From the NCBI GenBank assembly GCA_041570195.1, contig JBFFWQ010000016.1, positions 3,771-67,770 on the forward strand: a DNA stretch of 64,000 bases. Reading direction: 5' to 3'. This stretch comes from UBA11865 sp041570195 (GTDB lineage: Bacteria; Chloroflexota; Anaerolineae; Promineifilales; Promineifilaceae). How positions within the stretch are numbered: the first letter of the stretch is position 1; the number at the start of each line of letters is the position of its first letter. The notes beneath the pieces are model-generated. The model worked only from the letters and a program-made list of their open reading frames with translations. It searched no databases and was not told the origin of the DNA. This document shows positions 16,610 through 24,310 of the stretch, one piece after another. A program made the translations under genes and the position numbers.

Positions 16610-17554
16610 CTACAGTTGGGCGGGGCGTTCCTCGCCCAGGACTTTGAGCTTGGCGTCGATGAAGTCCTTGTGGGTTAGGTTCAGGCCGCGGGCGATGACT
16701 CGAATCTCTTCGGTTTCCTCAATGGACATGTCGCCGTCGGCGGCCGAGATGGCGAATAACACCTCGACGACCTGGCGGCGCTCGTCCTCGGTCGCACCGG
16801 TAGCCAACTCACGCATCATGCGGAAGGTGTCGTAGGTGGCATCGACGGCCGATACCGCAACCTCGACCACGAAAGCGGCCGCCTCGTGGCTGACGGACCA
16901 AATGTCTCGGAAAATAGACTCCATGTCATCGAATTCGGCATCGGTCAGCTGGTGGTCAAGTTGGGCTATCTTGGCCATGAGGCCGCCGACCAGGCTCAGC
17001 TTGCGTAGCTCATCGTCGCTCAAGCCCAATTCAGTCGGGTCGATGTGCAGCCGCTGCTCGACGGCATAATAGACCTTGTTCTTGATGAAGTCGTCGAAGT
17101 AGGCTTCCCTGTTTGGGGCGTTGGCCACGGCGTCCGAGCGGCGTTTCATGGCCCCGCCCAGCAGACGCTGAAAGCCCCCCACTCCGACCGAATCGATATC
17201 GGCCTGGATCTGGGTCACCAATTCTGATTCCTCTTGACTGACCTCGCCGTCGGCATCGATCATGTCTTGCAAAGCATCGTTGACGATTTGTTTGTCGGCC
17301 GGCGAGCGCAGCGCATTTTGCAGATCGGCTACCAGGCGCGCCCGCTCGGCGTCGCCGATCGGGGTCTCGATATACATATCCAACCTGGCCCATTCCCGGG
17401 CGCTGAACTGCATGGAGTCGTCAAAGGTCGACGTGCGCAGGCGAAACAACAGATCTTTCAGAGAATTGATTTCCTCGTTGCTAATTTGGCCATCGGCCCA
17501 GGCCACGGCGATGATCACTCGGGCCAATTTCAGAATAAGGTCTCGATCAGACAT
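16610..17554 (-). CDS. Protein with two TerB-like domains
   Basis: 314 residues. Residues 1-125 and about 215-310 each look like a TerB (tellurite-resistance/Co-chaperone DjlA N-terminal-like) helical bundle, with the hallmark acidic metal-site loops AVAWADGQISNEE and AISAADGDMSIEETEE. A third similar loop, DMIDADGEVSQEESE, lies near residue 105. The middle (130-210) is helical and variable. There is no signal peptide or membrane helix. TerB-type domains bind divalent metal and are linked to membrane-associated stress complexes; the partner is unknown here. The next gene upstream of interest is none on this strand; the P-type ATPase lies 117 bases away on the same strand but upstream, so co-transcription is possible. 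The stop codon abuts the hairpin array. Confidence 0.85.
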   Translation of the reverse strand: MSDRDLILKLARVIIAVAWADGQISNEEINSLKDLLFRLRTSTFDDSMQFSAREWARLDMYIETPIGDAERARLVADLQNALRSPADKQIVNDALQDMIDADGEVSQEESELVTQIQADIDSVGVGGFQRLLGGAMKRRSDAVANAPNREAYFDDFIKNKVYYAVEQRLHIDPTELGLSDDELRKLSLVGGLMAKIAQLDHQLTDAEFDDMESIFRDIWSVSHEAAAFVVEVAVSAVDATYDTFRMMRELATGATEDERRQVVEVLFAISAADGDMSIEETEEIRVIARGLNLTHKDFIDAKLKVLGEERPAQL

Positions 17555-17646
17555 ATCACTCTCATTATCAGGGATTTTGACGTATTGTAGCCGGAGACGG
17601 CCGTCTTCAAAGTAAGTAGCAAAACAAGTTTAGGAAGTATTCATAA

Positions 17647-17690
17647 GCTCCTAGCTGTCAGTCGATAGCTGCTAGCCAACAGCTGGGTGG
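17647..17690. repeat. Heptad-like AGCTGTCAG tract at P-ATPase 3' end
   Basis: CTAGCTGTCAGTCGATAGCTGCTAGCCAACAGC-type words run from the spacer into the last codons of the P-type ATPase, which may have changed its C-terminus. Confidence 0.5.
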
Positions 17691-20404
17691 CGGCGACGGT
17701 AGAAGAATTTGTATATTTCGACGGTGGCGAATACAACGGTACTGGAAACGAAGCAGATGGCAAGTTCGGAAGCGCTTAACGGCACAGTCTTGAACACTTT
17801 TTGCAGGAAAGGCACGTAGATTAGGGCCAGTTGCAGGATGAAGGTCGTGCCGACGGCGAAAACCATCAGGCGATTGGAGAAGAAGCCGATGGTAAAGATC
17901 GACTCCCGGCTTGAGCGAATGGCCAGGGCGTTGCCCATTTGGGCTAGTACCAGCGTGGTGAAGACCATCGTCTGCCATGGCCCTGCGTCCGGTTGACCCT
18001 CTTCTACCCAGGCGAAATAGCCGACGGCGAGTGAAACCACGCCCATGATAAAGCCAATCCACAGGATCTTGCTGCCAATGCCACGACTGAATACGCTTTC
18101 CTTGGGTTCGAAAGGCTTGCGCTTCATCACGCCGGGCTCGCTCTGTTCCTGGGCCAGGGCCAGGCCCGGCAAGCCGTCGGTGACCAGGTTGACCCATAGG
18201 ATTTGCAGCGGCAAAAGCGGCAGAGGCATACCCAGGAAGGGTCCGATCAGCATGACCCACAATTCGCCAGCGTTGCTGGACAGGGTGTATAGGATGAACT
18301 TGCGGATGTTGTCGAAGATCACCCGACCCTCTTCGACGGCGGCGACGATGGTGGCGAAATTGTCGTCCAGCAGGACCATGTCGGCCGCTTCTTTGGCCAC
18401 ATCGGTGCCGGTGATGCCCATAGCGATGCCGATCTCGGCCTGTTTCAACGCCGGAGCGTCGTTGACGCCGTCGCCGGTCATGGCCGCGACTTGACCGTTG
18501 TTCTGCAGGGCCTGGACGATATTCAGCTTGTGTTCGGGCGCTACGCGAGCATAGACCTCCACCTCATCTACCAGCGGCTGCAAATCTTCGGCCGTCATCT
18601 CGCTGAGTTGGCGGCCGGTCAGGCAAGTGTCGTCTTCGGTAATGCCCAGGTCCTGGGCGATACGCAAGGCGGTAAGGGGATGATCGCCGGTGATCATGAC
18701 CGGCCTGATGCCCGCCTCCCGGGCAGTGTGAACGGCAGCCTTAGCCTCGGGCCGGGGCGGATCCATCATGGCCACCAGGCCGACAAACACTTCCTGTTCT
18801 TCCAACACCGACTGGTCTTCAGGCAGTTCTGGTGAATCCCAGAAGCGAAAGGCGACGCCCAGCACCCTTTGGCCCTGGCTGGCCATTTCGGCGTTGGAGT
18901 CCATGATGCGCTCTTGCAAGGCCGGCGTCAGAGGCACGATCTCATTGTCGACCAGGACGCTGTCGGTCACGTCAATCAGGCTGTCGATGGCGCCCTTGGA
19001 GAGCAACACGTAGGGCGAATCACCCCATGGTAAATCGGTCTGCAGAACGGACTCGTCCATACGATGGACGGTGGTCATGCGCTTGCGCTCGGAGGTGAAG
19101 GGCACTTCACCCACCCGGGGCCAGCGCCTGTCCAGTTCTCGCTTGTCGTAGCCGAGCTTATGCGCCGCCAACAGCAGGGCGCCTTCAGTCGGATCGCCGA
19201 TGGCGGTAATGGCGCCGTCCTCACCGCGTTTGATCGTCGCGTCGTTGCACAACGCGCCGGCGCGAACTAGGACGCTCAGCGCGGTCAACTTCGGCGAACT
19301 CTCACTAATGAGTTCCGTGCGCAGCAGGCCCTCCTCGCGGTCGACCAGCGTGTCGATGTGGGAACGATTACCGGCCACGTCAAGGATGGTGACGGTCATG
19401 CGGTTCTCGGTCAGAGTGCCGGTCTTATCCGAGCAAATCACGGTCACTGAGCCCAGGGTTTCCACGGCCGACAATTTACGGATGAGCGCATTGCGCTTCA
19501 ACAGTCGCTGCGATCCAAGGGCCAGGGTAATGGTAACCACGGCCGGTAAGCCTTCGGGTACGGCGGCCACGGCCATGCTGATGCCAGTCAGAACCAGCGT
19601 TTCCAGGTCGCCGCCACGCAGTAAGCCGGTCAGAATCACCAGGGCGATAATGACCATGGCCACTACGGCCAGAGTCTTGCCCAACCGATCCAGGCGGCGC
19701 TGCAAGGGCGTCTGCTCTTCCTCCACGCCCTGGATCAATTCGGCGATGTGGCCGAGCTCGGTATCCATGCCTGTATCGACGATGACAACCGAGCCGCGGC
19801 CGTAAGTGACCGAGGTGCCCATGTAGACCATGTTGAATCGGTCGCCGATGGCCAGCTTGTCACCCTGCGGTGCGTCCAGAAGCTTGTCGACCGGCTCCGA
19901 CTCGCCGGTAAGGGCCGCTTCCTCAACCTTCAGATTGGCGCCGGTGACCATATGGGCATCGGCCGGTACGACGTTGCCGGCTTCCAGCAACACAATATCG
20001 CCAGGAACCAGTTGGTTGGAGGAGACCTCTTGCACCTCGCCGTCTCTACGCACGCGGACCGTGGGCACGGCCAGTCGTTTCAGGGCGGCCATGGCCTGCT
20101 CGGCCTGGTACTCCTGGGAGAAACCGATAACGGCATTGAGTATCACGATGGCGATGATGACGATCGTATCGATTTCTTCGCCAAGGGCCAGCGAAACAAC
20201 GGCGGCGATGATGAGGATGACCACCATCAATTCCGTAAATTGGTTGAACAGAATGCGCCAGGGGCTGATCCCGCCGCGTTCGACCAATTCGTTGGGGCCA
20301 TACTTCTCCAGACGAGCCCGGGCCTCGGCCGAGGTCAGGCCATCTGCCGGATCAGTAGCCAGTTTTTTAAGCGCTTCCTCGGTGCTTAGCTTGTACCAGT
20401 CCAT
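17672..20404 (-). CDS. Cation-transporting P-type ATPase, SERCA-like (probable Ca2+ exporter)
   Basis: 910 residues, normal for P2A-type pumps. Motifs in order: N-terminal cation ATPase domain (LSTEEALKKLATDPADGLT), actuator TGES (LTGESEPVDK), M4 PEGLP, phosphorylation loop CSDKTGTLT, and hinge TGDGVNDAPALK. Ion-site residues match SERCA: E in VPEGLP, N and E in SSNAGELW (M5), N and D in NLVTDGLPGLAL (M6). That supports Ca2+ over Na+/K+ transport. It acts in the cytoplasmic membrane, moving Ca2+ outward at the cost of ATP. It is the last gene of a likely minus-strand unit: small membrane protein, AarF kinase, this pump, with 37 bases between kinase stop and pump start. The C-terminal codons overlap a repeat tract. 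Confidence 0.95.
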   Translation of the reverse strand: MDWYKLSTEEALKKLATDPADGLTSAEARARLEKYGPNELVERGGISPWRILFNQFTELMVVILIIAAVVSLALGEEIDTIVIIAIVILNAVIGFSQEYQAEQAMAALKRLAVPTVRVRRDGEVQEVSSNQLVPGDIVLLEAGNVVPADAHMVTGANLKVEEAALTGESEPVDKLLDAPQGDKLAIGDRFNMVYMGTSVTYGRGSVVIVDTGMDTELGHIAELIQGVEEEQTPLQRRLDRLGKTLAVVAMVIIALVILTGLLRGGDLETLVLTGISMAVAAVPEGLPAVVTITLALGSQRLLKRNALIRKLSAVETLGSVTVICSDKTGTLTENRMTVTILDVAGNRSHIDTLVDREEGLLRTELISESSPKLTALSVLVRAGALCNDATIKRGEDGAITAIGDPTEGALLLAAHKLGYDKRELDRRWPRVGEVPFTSERKRMTTVHRMDESVLQTDLPWGDSPYVLLSKGAIDSLIDVTDSVLVDNEIVPLTPALQERIMDSNAEMASQGQRVLGVAFRFWDSPELPEDQSVLEEQEVFVGLVAMMDPPRPEAKAAVHTAREAGIRPVMITGDHPLTALRIAQDLGITEDDTCLTGRQLSEMTAEDLQPLVDEVEVYARVAPEHKLNIVQALQNNGQVAAMTGDGVNDAPALKQAEIGIAMGITGTDVAKEAADMVLLDDNFATIVAAVEEGRVIFDNIRKFILYTLSSNAGELWVMLIGPFLGMPLPLLPLQILWVNLVTDGLPGLALAQEQSEPGVMKRKPFEPKESVFSRGIGSKILWIGFIMGVVSLAVGYFAWVEEGQPDAGPWQTMVFTTLVLAQMGNALAIRSSRESIFTIGFFSNRLMVFAVGTTFILQLALIYVPFLQKVFKTVPLSASELAICFVSSTVVFATVEIYKFFYRRRHPAVG

Positions 20405-20406
20405 AG

Positions 20407-20440
20407 GGAAATAACAGCTTCTAGCTTATTGGTATTAGCA
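20407..20440. repeat. TAGCTTATTGGTATTAGCAG-type tract
   Basis: The 37-base gap between the AarF kinase and the P-ATPase is wholly made of AGC-rich heptad-like words. Confidence 0.45.
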
Positions 20441-20441
20441 G

Positions 20442-22169
20442 TTAGAATTCTTCGTCCTCGTCACCGCCGCCAATTATCTTGAGCAGTAGGTAGACAACCA
20501 TAATGGCGGCGATTAACATTGAGAAAAGGTAACCGCCAAAGGCGACGCGAGACATGAGGTTGCCAAAATCGCCTCCAAGCGCCGAGAAGCTCGACGCAAA
20601 GGCGGAACCGATCAACATGCCGGCCAGCAACAGAGCAAGAACGCCAAAGCGGGCCATCCCCCGCACTCGTCCCAGTTCCTTAGAGAGATCCGAAGTGTCG
20701 ACTTCCAGAGTGAAACGGCCCTTCTGGTACTGATCCAGCCAGCCCAACGTGGCTTCCTGTAGCGAAGGCATGCGCCGGGCCAATTCGCGGGCGGTGCCGG
20801 TGGCTTCCTTGACCACCGCCTGCTTGATGCGCTCGGTCGTGATCTCCTGGGCAGCCAGTTCGCGGATATGCTTGTTGGCCATCTCGGTGACGCTCTTATC
20901 GGGCAATAGGGCGCTGGTGATGGCCTCTAGCTGCATGAGTGACTTCAAAGCCAGGGTCAACTCGGGATCGAGGCGCATACCATTGTCAGTCAGCGTGCCC
21001 AGGGCCGCATTCACGGCCTGACCGAAGCCGCCGCCACTGCCCGGTTCCAGGTAACGGCCGACGCGCCGGTCGAAGGTTCGATAGTAGTTGCGCTCATCAA
21101 CCTTTTTGAACGGTTTGCTCAGGCTCAACATCACCTGGGCCAGCCCGCGTGAATCATGTTGTTGGACCACCATCAGCAATTGAATGAGATTGACCCGCTG
21201 CATGAAGTCAAGCTCGCCGACCATGCCCAAGTCAATGTAGTAGATCATGCCCGTGTCAAGATTGATCAGGACGTTGCCTGGATGCGGATCGGCGTGGAAA
21301 AAGCCGTCTATCAAAAGTTGCTTAACCAGGCTGCGCATGACCGCCTCGGCCAGCGCGTCGCGATCCAGTCCAGCTTCGGAGAGGGCTTCGACATTGTTGA
21401 CCTTCACGCCGCGCACAAACTCCATGGTCAGTACGCGCGTGGTGGTGTAGTCACCGTAAACCTCCGGGATGCGTACCGTCGGTATGCTGGCCATGTTCCG
21501 GCTGATCTGGCGCGCGTTCCATGCTTCGCTAGTATAGTCCAGCTCTTGCAGGATATTCGCGCCGAATTCCTCCAGAACGCCGCTGAGGTCGTTTTCACGT
21601 GCCCACAATGCGCGGCGCTCCAGAGCCCTGGAAGCATTGGTCATGATGCCGACGTCGGCCTTGACCTGGGTCTTAATATGGGGCCGTTGGACCTTGACGA
21701 CTACCTCCTCGCCGGTATGCAGGGTGGCCTTGTGAACCTGGGCCGTGGAAGCGGCGGCGAAGGGCTCCACCTCGAAGGTAGCGAATATCTCCTCCGGCCG
21801 ATCTTTCAGCTCATCCTGGAGGATTTCCACCACGTCCTCGTAGGGGAAGGGCGGCACATCGCTTTGCAGCTTGTCCATCTCCTCCGCCCAGTCGGGCGGC
21901 AGCACATCAGCCCGGCTGGAAACGATCTGACCCATCTTGACATAAGTAGGGCCCAGTTCCTGGAGCATGAGCCGGATCTTGACCGGTACGCTCAACGCAT
22001 CCAGCGGATGCGGGATATCATAGACCCAGCGCTGCATAGAGCGGCGGAAATCACCCAGGATGGTACGATCGAAGAGCAGGTCCATGCCGTAACGCATGAA
22101 GACATTGTAAACTTGCTGGAGGCGTAGAGTTTCGCGAACCTGGTCAACTGTGCTGCGCTGGGTTGCCAT
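20442..22169 (-). CDS. AarF/ABC1/UbiB-family atypical kinase (copy 1)
   Basis: 575 residues. Family landmarks: KxGQ motif (YVKMGQIVSSRADVLPPDW), an Ala-rich nucleotide loop STAQVHKATLHTG, catalytic Lys in VVVKVQRPHI, HADPHPGNVLINL, and DLG in YYIDLGMVGE. Two hydrophobic helices at the C-terminus (MARFGVLALLLAGMLIGSAF and YLFSMLIAAIMVVYLLLKII) anchor it in the membrane. UbiB-type kinases support isoprenoid-lipid metabolism or quinone synthesis; a precise substrate is not established for this branch. Its ATG overlaps the TAA of the upstream small membrane gene by one base (TAATG), so translation is probably coupled. A second, divergent copy is at 37921. Confidence 0.93.
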   Translation of the reverse strand: MATQRSTVDQVRETLRLQQVYNVFMRYGMDLLFDRTILGDFRRSMQRWVYDIPHPLDALSVPVKIRLMLQELGPTYVKMGQIVSSRADVLPPDWAEEMDKLQSDVPPFPYEDVVEILQDELKDRPEEIFATFEVEPFAAASTAQVHKATLHTGEEVVVKVQRPHIKTQVKADVGIMTNASRALERRALWARENDLSGVLEEFGANILQELDYTSEAWNARQISRNMASIPTVRIPEVYGDYTTTRVLTMEFVRGVKVNNVEALSEAGLDRDALAEAVMRSLVKQLLIDGFFHADPHPGNVLINLDTGMIYYIDLGMVGELDFMQRVNLIQLLMVVQQHDSRGLAQVMLSLSKPFKKVDERNYYRTFDRRVGRYLEPGSGGGFGQAVNAALGTLTDNGMRLDPELTLALKSLMQLEAITSALLPDKSVTEMANKHIRELAAQEITTERIKQAVVKEATGTARELARRMPSLQEATLGWLDQYQKGRFTLEVDTSDLSKELGRVRGMARFGVLALLLAGMLIGSAFASSFSALGGDFGNLMSRVAFGGYLFSMLIAAIMVVYLLLKIIGGGDEDEEF

Positions 22170-22615
22170 TATTGTCCTCCAGCCGCTTCGGCAGCCTGGT
22201 CGTCGACGATGGGTGGCGTCAGTCCAAAGAGATTCTCCAGGAAGATAGTGATCAGACCGATGACAGCGCCGCCAATAAAGGCGATTATCAAGGTATTAAC
22301 CATGAATGTTTCCGGGAAGAGCCAGCTCAAAAGCAGAAGCATGACGCCGTTGATAGCCACTACCACCAGACCATAAGAAACGAAAATCAATGGTAGGGTC
22401 AGAAGCTGTAGCACGGGCTTGACCACGGCATTGAGAATTGCCATGGCGGCGCCGAGGATCAGGAACGTGCCATAAGTGTACTCGACCGAGATGTTGGGTA
22501 AAAGCAAGACGGTCAGCATTAAGGCGGCTGTGTTCACCAGGATCCGCACGAGGATCAATCGCCAATTGTAATGAATCGAATGGCTACCAATCTTGATATT
22601 TCCAGCAGGGTGCAT
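22169..22615 (-). CDS. Small four-helix membrane protein (phage-holin-like / DUF360 type), copy 1
   Basis: 148 residues from MHPAGNIKIGSHS; the frame is open for 25 more codons, but a good SD (GAGAGGTAC) supports this ATG. Four hydrophobic segments: LILVRILVNTAALMLTVLLL, FLILGAAMAILNAVVKPVLQ, LIFVSYGLVVVAINGVMLLL and FMVNTLIIAFIGGAVIGLIT, the pattern of the 'phage holin family' membrane proteins (DUF360). Despite the name these are ordinary chromosomal genes. The function is unknown. It is the first gene of a unit with the AarF kinase and the Ca2+-type ATPase. Similar in plan to the protein at 25814. Confidence 0.85.
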   Translation of the reverse strand: MHPAGNIKIGSHSIHYNWRLILVRILVNTAALMLTVLLLPNISVEYTYGTFLILGAAMAILNAVVKPVLQLLTLPLIFVSYGLVVVAINGVMLLLLSWLFPETFMVNTLIIAFIGGAVIGLITIFLENLFGLTPPIVDDQAAEAAGGQ

Positions 22616-22758
22616 ATCAGCGTACCTCTCAATGAATGACTCGTGTCTGGCACCGGCCCCACACTGTGAAGCGCCCGGTTGTCTTGTCAACGCGCTCTAT
22701 GTGAGATGTTTAAGTGAAAAGATCTGTTGCGCCTAGTTAGACCGACAATACGAGCGGC

Positions 22759-22764
22759 ATTATA
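22759..22764 (-). promoter_or_regulatory. Candidate -10 element for the holin-like/aarF/P-ATPase unit
   Basis: Minus-strand AGGTATAATGCCG contains a perfect TATAAT; no clear -35 hexamer. The leader to the ATG at 22615 would be about 140 bases. Confidence 0.45.
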
Positions 22765-22804
22765 CCTTAGATCGGCCGAGGTCTCACACATTGGTCAGCA
22801 GACA

Positions 22805-22834
22805 GAAAAAGGAGCTGTCTGGGTAACAGCTCCT
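22805..22834 (-). terminator. Intrinsic terminator of the DUF308 gene
   Basis: Read on the minus strand, AGGAGCTGT (22834-22826) pairs with ACAGCTCCT (22818-22810) around a 7-base loop and is followed by TTTTTCTG. It lies 52 bases after the DUF308 stop. Confidence 0.85.
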
Positions 22835-22886
22835 CGTCACATATTACCGGTCAAGTACTCAGACGGTATCAGATAGTTCTGCTCGA

Positions 22887-23429
22887 TTACCTCATGCGGA
22901 AGGCCATGATGATGGCCAGGATACCGCCGACGATGCCGAAGATACCTAATACGAGGGGCAGGGTAGTAGCCGCCAGGAGCGTGTTGGCCAGCAAAATGAT
23001 GCCGAAGATGATGCTCAAGGCGCCCAGAAGGCCAACGCCAAAACCGGCACCACGAAAGGCGCGCACGATGTTGACCACGCCGATGATGATGCCCTCGATA
23101 CCCAGGATAATGACAAGAGTTGCTAGCGTCACTACTGAGGACCACAACGGATTCCCGATGACAATGACACCGGCGATGATGCCCAGGACGCCGATGAACA
23201 GCTTCCAGCCCCAGGCGGTGCTGTCGACGAATATGCCGACGATGTTCAGGATGCCGGCGATGAACCAGTAAATTCCCAGGACCTGTACCAAAACAATCGT
23301 CGCTGCCGCCGTATTGGTCAGCAGCATAATACCGATGATGACGGCAAAGATCCCCTCAATCAAGACCAACCACCAGGGCACCGAGCTCTCGGCTGCTACG
23401 GCGGTGTCTGCGGATACTTCTGTTGTCAT
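22887..23429 (-). CDS. HdeD/DUF308-family membrane protein
   Basis: 180 residues from the ATG at 23429, which has a textbook SD (AAAGGAGGG). Six hydrophobic helices in three pairs, for example WLVLIEGIFAVIIGIMLLTN, YWFIAGILNIVGIF, LFIGVLGIIAGVIVIGNP, VTLATLVIILGIEGIIIGVV and LALLGALSIIFGIILLAN-like repeats: the DUF308 repeat of HdeD, an inner-membrane acid-stress protein in enterobacteria. Internal three-fold repetition is evident. The function in this organism is unknown. It has its own candidate promoter and terminator, so it is probably monocistronic. Confidence 0.9.
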   Translation of the reverse strand: MTTEVSADTAVAAESSVPWWLVLIEGIFAVIIGIMLLTNTAAATIVLVQVLGIYWFIAGILNIVGIFVDSTAWGWKLFIGVLGIIAGVIVIGNPLWSSVVTLATLVIILGIEGIIIGVVNIVRAFRGAGFGVGLLGALSIIFGIILLANTLLAATTLPLVLGIFGIVGGILAIIMAFRMR

Positions 23430-23510
23430 GGGTAAACCCTCCTTTGGAATGACAAGACGAAGTCGCGACTTGAGTAGGCATATATCAACAATAGTACCCA
23501 AGTAAGGGCA

Positions 23511-23516
23511 ATTATA
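23511..23516 (-). promoter_or_regulatory. Candidate -10 element of the DUF308 gene
   Basis: Minus-strand GGCTATAATTGCC holds TATAAT; no clear -35. The predicted leader is about 75 bases. Confidence 0.4.
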
Positions 23517-23580
23517 GCCAGATAACCGAGAAAATGCATGTCGTAGTGGAAGTGGCTGGTGGCAGGCAGCGTCTCTTTAA

Positions 23581-23601
23581 TGTGGACAGGATTTACAGGA
23601 T
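23581..23601. repeat. ACAGGATTTACAGGAT tract
   Basis: Two copies of ACAGGAT(T) spaced by one heptad, in the gap between the DUF308 and DUF1269 genes. Confidence 0.5.
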
Positions 23602-23661
23602 GACGGTAGTTCTTCAACTAGAATCGCGTTCTGCTCTCGACGTCGCGGGAGGAGGTGGAAG

Positions 23662-24207
23662 TCATGTATTGTTGGCGTCTGACGGTTCGTCAGGGTCGGC
23701 GGCGTCAGGGACTGCTTCTGCGGCCAGCAGTTGTTCGCCGATGCCGGCTTCAACCTGGACGGCGAAGAGCTCGGCCGAGCCCGGTTCCAGATGTCGCCGG
23801 AGTGAATCCAGGTTCTCTTCGTCGCTCAAGGCGATCACGGCCGAGGTACCGGGCACCAACGCCCGGCCGATTTCAGTCAGGCGCTCGTCAGGGATGCCGG
23901 TGTCGGGCGCAGCCATGCCGGCCCCGGCAAAAGCGCCGACAATGCCGCCGGCAACAATGCCGGCCGGGCCGGCCAGCGCGCCCAGAACCGCGCCGGTCAA
24001 GCCTCCGGCGAAAGCCCCTTTTCCAGGCTTGGGATCGCCGGTTTCTTTGACGTGCAGGCGGCCATTGTCATCACGCCGGACCACGGCCATGTTGTCGAAA
24101 TCAACCTGGCCATCCTTCCTGGCCGATTTCAGCCGCTTTGCGGCGCTATCGGCCGCATCTTCTTCGTCGAAAGCAGCGATAAGTAATTGCACCGGTTTGT
24201 CAATCAT
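23662..24207 (-). CDS. DUF1269-family protein with glycine-rich hydrophobic core (copy 1)
   Basis: 181 residues from MIDKPVQLLIAAFDEE, chosen because GAGGTGG lies just upstream. Plan: beta-alpha-beta start (LLIAAFDEEDAADSAAKRL), AVVRRDDNGRLHVKE, a glycine/alanine-rich hydrophobic hairpin (GGLTGAVLGALAGPAGIVAG), then SALF-like strands (GTSAVIALSDEE and AELFAVQVEAG). This is the DUF1269 arrangement, related in shape to glycine-zipper membrane-associated proteins; no biochemical role is established. It is downstream of the SH3 pseudokinase in the same direction (about 100 bases apart). Three further family members are in this window (50708, 51357, 52741). Confidence 0.85.
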   Translation of the reverse strand: MIDKPVQLLIAAFDEEDAADSAAKRLKSARKDGQVDFDNMAVVRRDDNGRLHVKETGDPKPGKGAFAGGLTGAVLGALAGPAGIVAGGIVGAFAGAGMAAPDTGIPDERLTEIGRALVPGTSAVIALSDEENLDSLRRHLEPGSAELFAVQVEAGIGEQLLAAEAVPDAADPDEPSDANNT

Positions 24208-24226
24208 GTCCACCTCTTTCATGAAT

Positions 24227-24259
24227 AGCCTTCAGCTGTCAGCTTTCAGCCTTCAGCTC
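24227..24259. repeat. Heptad AGCYTTC tract
   Basis: TTCAGCTGTCAGCTTTCAGC followed by CTTCAGC; four heptads between the pseudokinase and DUF1269 genes. Confidence 0.65.
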
Positions 24260-24310
24260 ACAATTGTCAGGCAGCTAGTTTCTCTTCCTTGTGGGTTTGC
24301 GGGGCCATGG

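Noticed and set aside
16272..16678. Overlapping frames of 70-110 codons across the hairpin array
   Set aside because: All three plus frames are open because of the repeat composition; no SD, and they run into the convergent TerB gene.
21156..22127. 323-codon open frame on the plus strand
   Set aside because: Antisense to the AarF kinase; no recognisable domain.
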